A stretch of 64,000 nucleotides of DNA. Source: Isochrysis galbana (lineage: Eukaryota > Haptophyta > Isochrysidales > Isochrysidaceae). Below, one piece after another: positions 62,147-64,000 of this stretch. How positions within the stretch are numbered: the first letter of the stretch is position 1; every line of letters starts with the position of its first letter. The DNA is taken from NCBI GenBank assembly GCA_018136815.1, contig CM030942.1:1055797-1119796 (forward strand). The letters are read 5' to 3'. A program made the translations under genes and the position numbers. Under the pieces are notes generated by a model that did not search any database, was not told where the DNA came from, and saw only the letters and a program-made list of their open reading frames with translations.

Positions 62147-62775
62147 TTACCCGCAACACCCCCCGCCCCGATGCGAGATGCGAGAGCCGCTGTCTGGGTG
62201 GCGTACGCATCGTAGAAGGCGGAGAGGGGGGAGACGGGGAGAGGTGCGCTCAGTTGGAGGCGTGGGCCCAGGCGTTTGTCGCGTAGCGTACGCACGCGTC
62301 GAGTTTGCGCTTGGGCAGCCTTTGGTGAGAAAGTCGGCCGCCATGTGTTCGGTGCCGACGTGGCGCAAGGCGACTTCGCCGGCGGCGACGCGTTGGAGAA
62401 GCGTGTGGTAACGGCGTAACGGCGCATGAACGCATGAAGTGGCGCGCGCGGGAGGGTGCGGATCGTAGGATCGTAGGGAGCCGACGCGCATGTTGGCGAG
62501 CTTGTCAGTTCCGATGAGGATAGGCGGCATCACGTTGTTCGCAGTGATGCGGGGGTGTGGCGCAGTGGCCGTGGGTCGTGGTGCGTGGTGCGGGGGTGTG
62601 GAGCGGTGGCGATGGTGCGTGCCTGGTGCCTGGTCGGGCGGGTCATCCTGGCGCGGTCGCTTCGGCAGCAGCGGGGTTTCCATGAGCATGAGCAGTTCAT
62701 TGATCTCGGCGAGTGCGGCGGCAGCGGTGGAGGGGAGCGGCGCGCGCTCCATGATCTTATCAGTTTACCGATAGT
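62147..62775 (-). mobile_element. Chimera of LINE 5' end and Ty1/copia RNase H fragment
   Basis: On minus the hairpin AACTATCGGTAAACTGATAA is followed by ATG at 62752 encoding MERAPLPSTAAAALAEINEL and PLLPKRPRQDDPP, the LINE ORF1 start. Within about 60 codons the sequence changes to copia RNase H blocks: LIGTDKLANMRVG, then RRYHTLLQRVAAGEVALRHV GTEHMAADFLTKG. The two parts are in the same direction, so the LINE start is fused to the copia end. Confidence 0.7.
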
Positions 62776-62779
62776 TCAG

Positions 62780-63700
62780 GTGCATGAGAGAACTGAACGC
62801 ATGTGTGTCGTGGCTAGCTCCCGTCCCATCGATTGTCCCCTGACAATCGATCGACAATCGTTGGTACGGAAGGTCTTGGCATGTTGGTGCATGGCGGCTG
62901 GTTGCATAGTTGCAATAGGCTAGCGGCACTAATGCTCAATCTATCGATTAAAATGGGTTGTCACCCCACCTGCCACCTGCCTTAACGCCTATTTCCACAA
63001 GCACCAACCCACACGAACGCACCACTTATGAGCTTAGGCAGTTGCAGCTGTTGCAGTCTCGCAATGCCTAAAGCCCATGCAGCGCACAGCGCGTGCTCTT
63101 CGCGGCTCCTCTACGTGCAGAGCGGCATCGAAGTCTCCGAATCGTTGCCTCTGATATGTAGTTATCCTTCTCCTTCTCTCTAATGTCTCGTCTTCTTTTA
63201 CACACACACCTCGCGCCTCAGGGTGTCTACGACAGCCGACGGAGGCTACCTTGTGCACCGAGCATATCAGAGCACAATAGTAGCATGACAGCAATTAGAA
63301 CGATGAGTGAAGGAAGAGGTAGTACTACATGAAGGTTCACGACGTCACGAGACGAGAGAGCAAATGGAGGATAGCGAGAGTGCGGCAGTGAAAGAGGTTA
63401 GAACAGCAGCAACCATTGAAGCAGTGCACCAGCAGAACGAGCAAGGCGAGGAATCGTGTCCACAAGTTGTCGACCATACGATCAGCATGAACACACATCT
63501 TCAGGACCAACACAAGTAAGCCCATAGCAGTTTCGCCCCTGGGCCGTCGCACCGTCGGTGGATTGCAGGAAACTCACATAAGCAAAGAACTTCCGATGAA
63601 GGACACATGCACAATCTGGCGAGACCTCACAACATGATGCACGACCGGTGGATCACGGTTGGCAATGTGTCGTCTTGAGCACTTCCGACGGAAGTACACT
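62780..63700. other. Intergenic, no gene seen
   Basis: No supported coding region is visible. Small open frames lack family signatures. The right part is the 3' flank of the UCH gene. Confidence 0.5.
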
Positions 63701-64000
63701 TCAATGAATGAGACGCGGCCCAAGGGTGATGAGTGAGTAGTGGGAATCGGGGAAGACGGAGATGTAGTTCTCCTTAACATATTCGACAGTCTTCTTCAGC
63801 AGGCCTTCCGCGCCAACTAATCCACAATCCAGAGGGCCATCGTTGTTGCCATCGAGTTCGTACACACGCCCATTCACTTCAACGTATGCCTGCCGTCAAG
63901 GAATGATGCTCGGTGATTGGCAGCGGGGGTTGGTGACTTGATGGCGCATGGTGAGGCGCATCAAATCCTCCGGGCTAGGGCCACGTGACGCACCACAAAA
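63701..64000 (-). CDS. Ubiquitin C-terminal hydrolase (UCH family), 3' end only
   Basis: The final exon 63889-63701 encodes AYVEVNGRVYELDGNNDGPL DCG, then LLKKTVEYVKENYISVF and a stop. The last seven bases of the window (64000-63994) encode FV and end at a GTGCGT donor; joined they give FVAYVEVNGRVYELDG, the conserved UCH block in which the Asp of YELDG is catalytic. The Cys and His parts lie outside the window. UCH enzymes remove small adducts from ubiquitin. The intron (63890-63993) is 104 bases. Confidence 0.8.

Overview
This window looks like nuclear DNA of a flagellated, plastid-bearing microeukaryote with a GC-rich, intron-poor and transposon-rich genome. A haptophyte-type alga fits best, but this is inference. 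The support is: a LOW PSII ACCUMULATION 1-like protein and other N-termini that look like signal or plastid-targeting leaders, a TTLL9-type tubulin polyglutamylase (cilia/flagella), eukaryotic families with introns (C2CD5, RNase kappa, RBR ligase, UCH), a nuclear tRNA gene, and non-LTR, Ty3/gypsy, copia, mariner-like and hAT-like elements. Several 5' splice sites read GTGCGC, and one intron is best read as GC-AG.

Layout. 1-4000: retroposon debris, then two divergent genes (an unknown leader-bearing protein on minus, a SET-domain methyltransferase on plus). 4062-9218: a mariner-like element with TIRs, whose transposase is split by a 5'-truncated LINE. 10135-13839: a Canopy/saposin-like ER protein (minus) and an At4g15545-like coiled-coil protein (plus). 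14280-15230: retroelement fragments. 15966-21360: an eight-exon C2CD5 orthologue. 21485-23000: retroposons. 23498-24574: LPA1-like gene. 25000-27620: a LINE relic with a nested retroposon, and a tandem repeat. 28583-29101: RNase kappa. 30247-30932: hAT-like MITE. 32246-33523: TTLL9. 34276-35304: W-rich helical protein. 37291-38316: two-repeat Myb/SANT protein. 38500-40260: extreme polypyrimidine/polypurine tracts. 40261-44501: gypsy and LINE relics. 44525-48935: an unknown multi-pass membrane protein, then a GH5 endoglycoceramidase-like gene. 49370-51256: RBR E3 ligase. 51380-53434: nested retroposons. 54001-57275: secreted GH2 glycosidase. 57500-58940: AT-richer spacer. 58943-59015: tRNA-Thr. 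59150-62780: repeats, gypsy integrase, a full-length retroposon and a copia/LINE chimera. 63701-64000: the end of a UCH-type deubiquitinase.

The most unusual signal is in the retroelements. LINE-like elements and a non-coding 0.75-0.93 kb retroposon family share a 5'-terminal hairpin. Its stem sequence changes between copies but stays paired, and it lies just upstream of an ATG. In three complete copies the hairpin side abuts a 16-bp target-site duplication. The 3' ends are T-rich (T-runs or TTTAT) rather than poly(A). Stacked insertions with duplications allow the order of events to be read.

The host genes are not an operon and show no shared pathway, apart from two glycan/glycolipid hydrolases (GH5 and GH2) within 10 kb.
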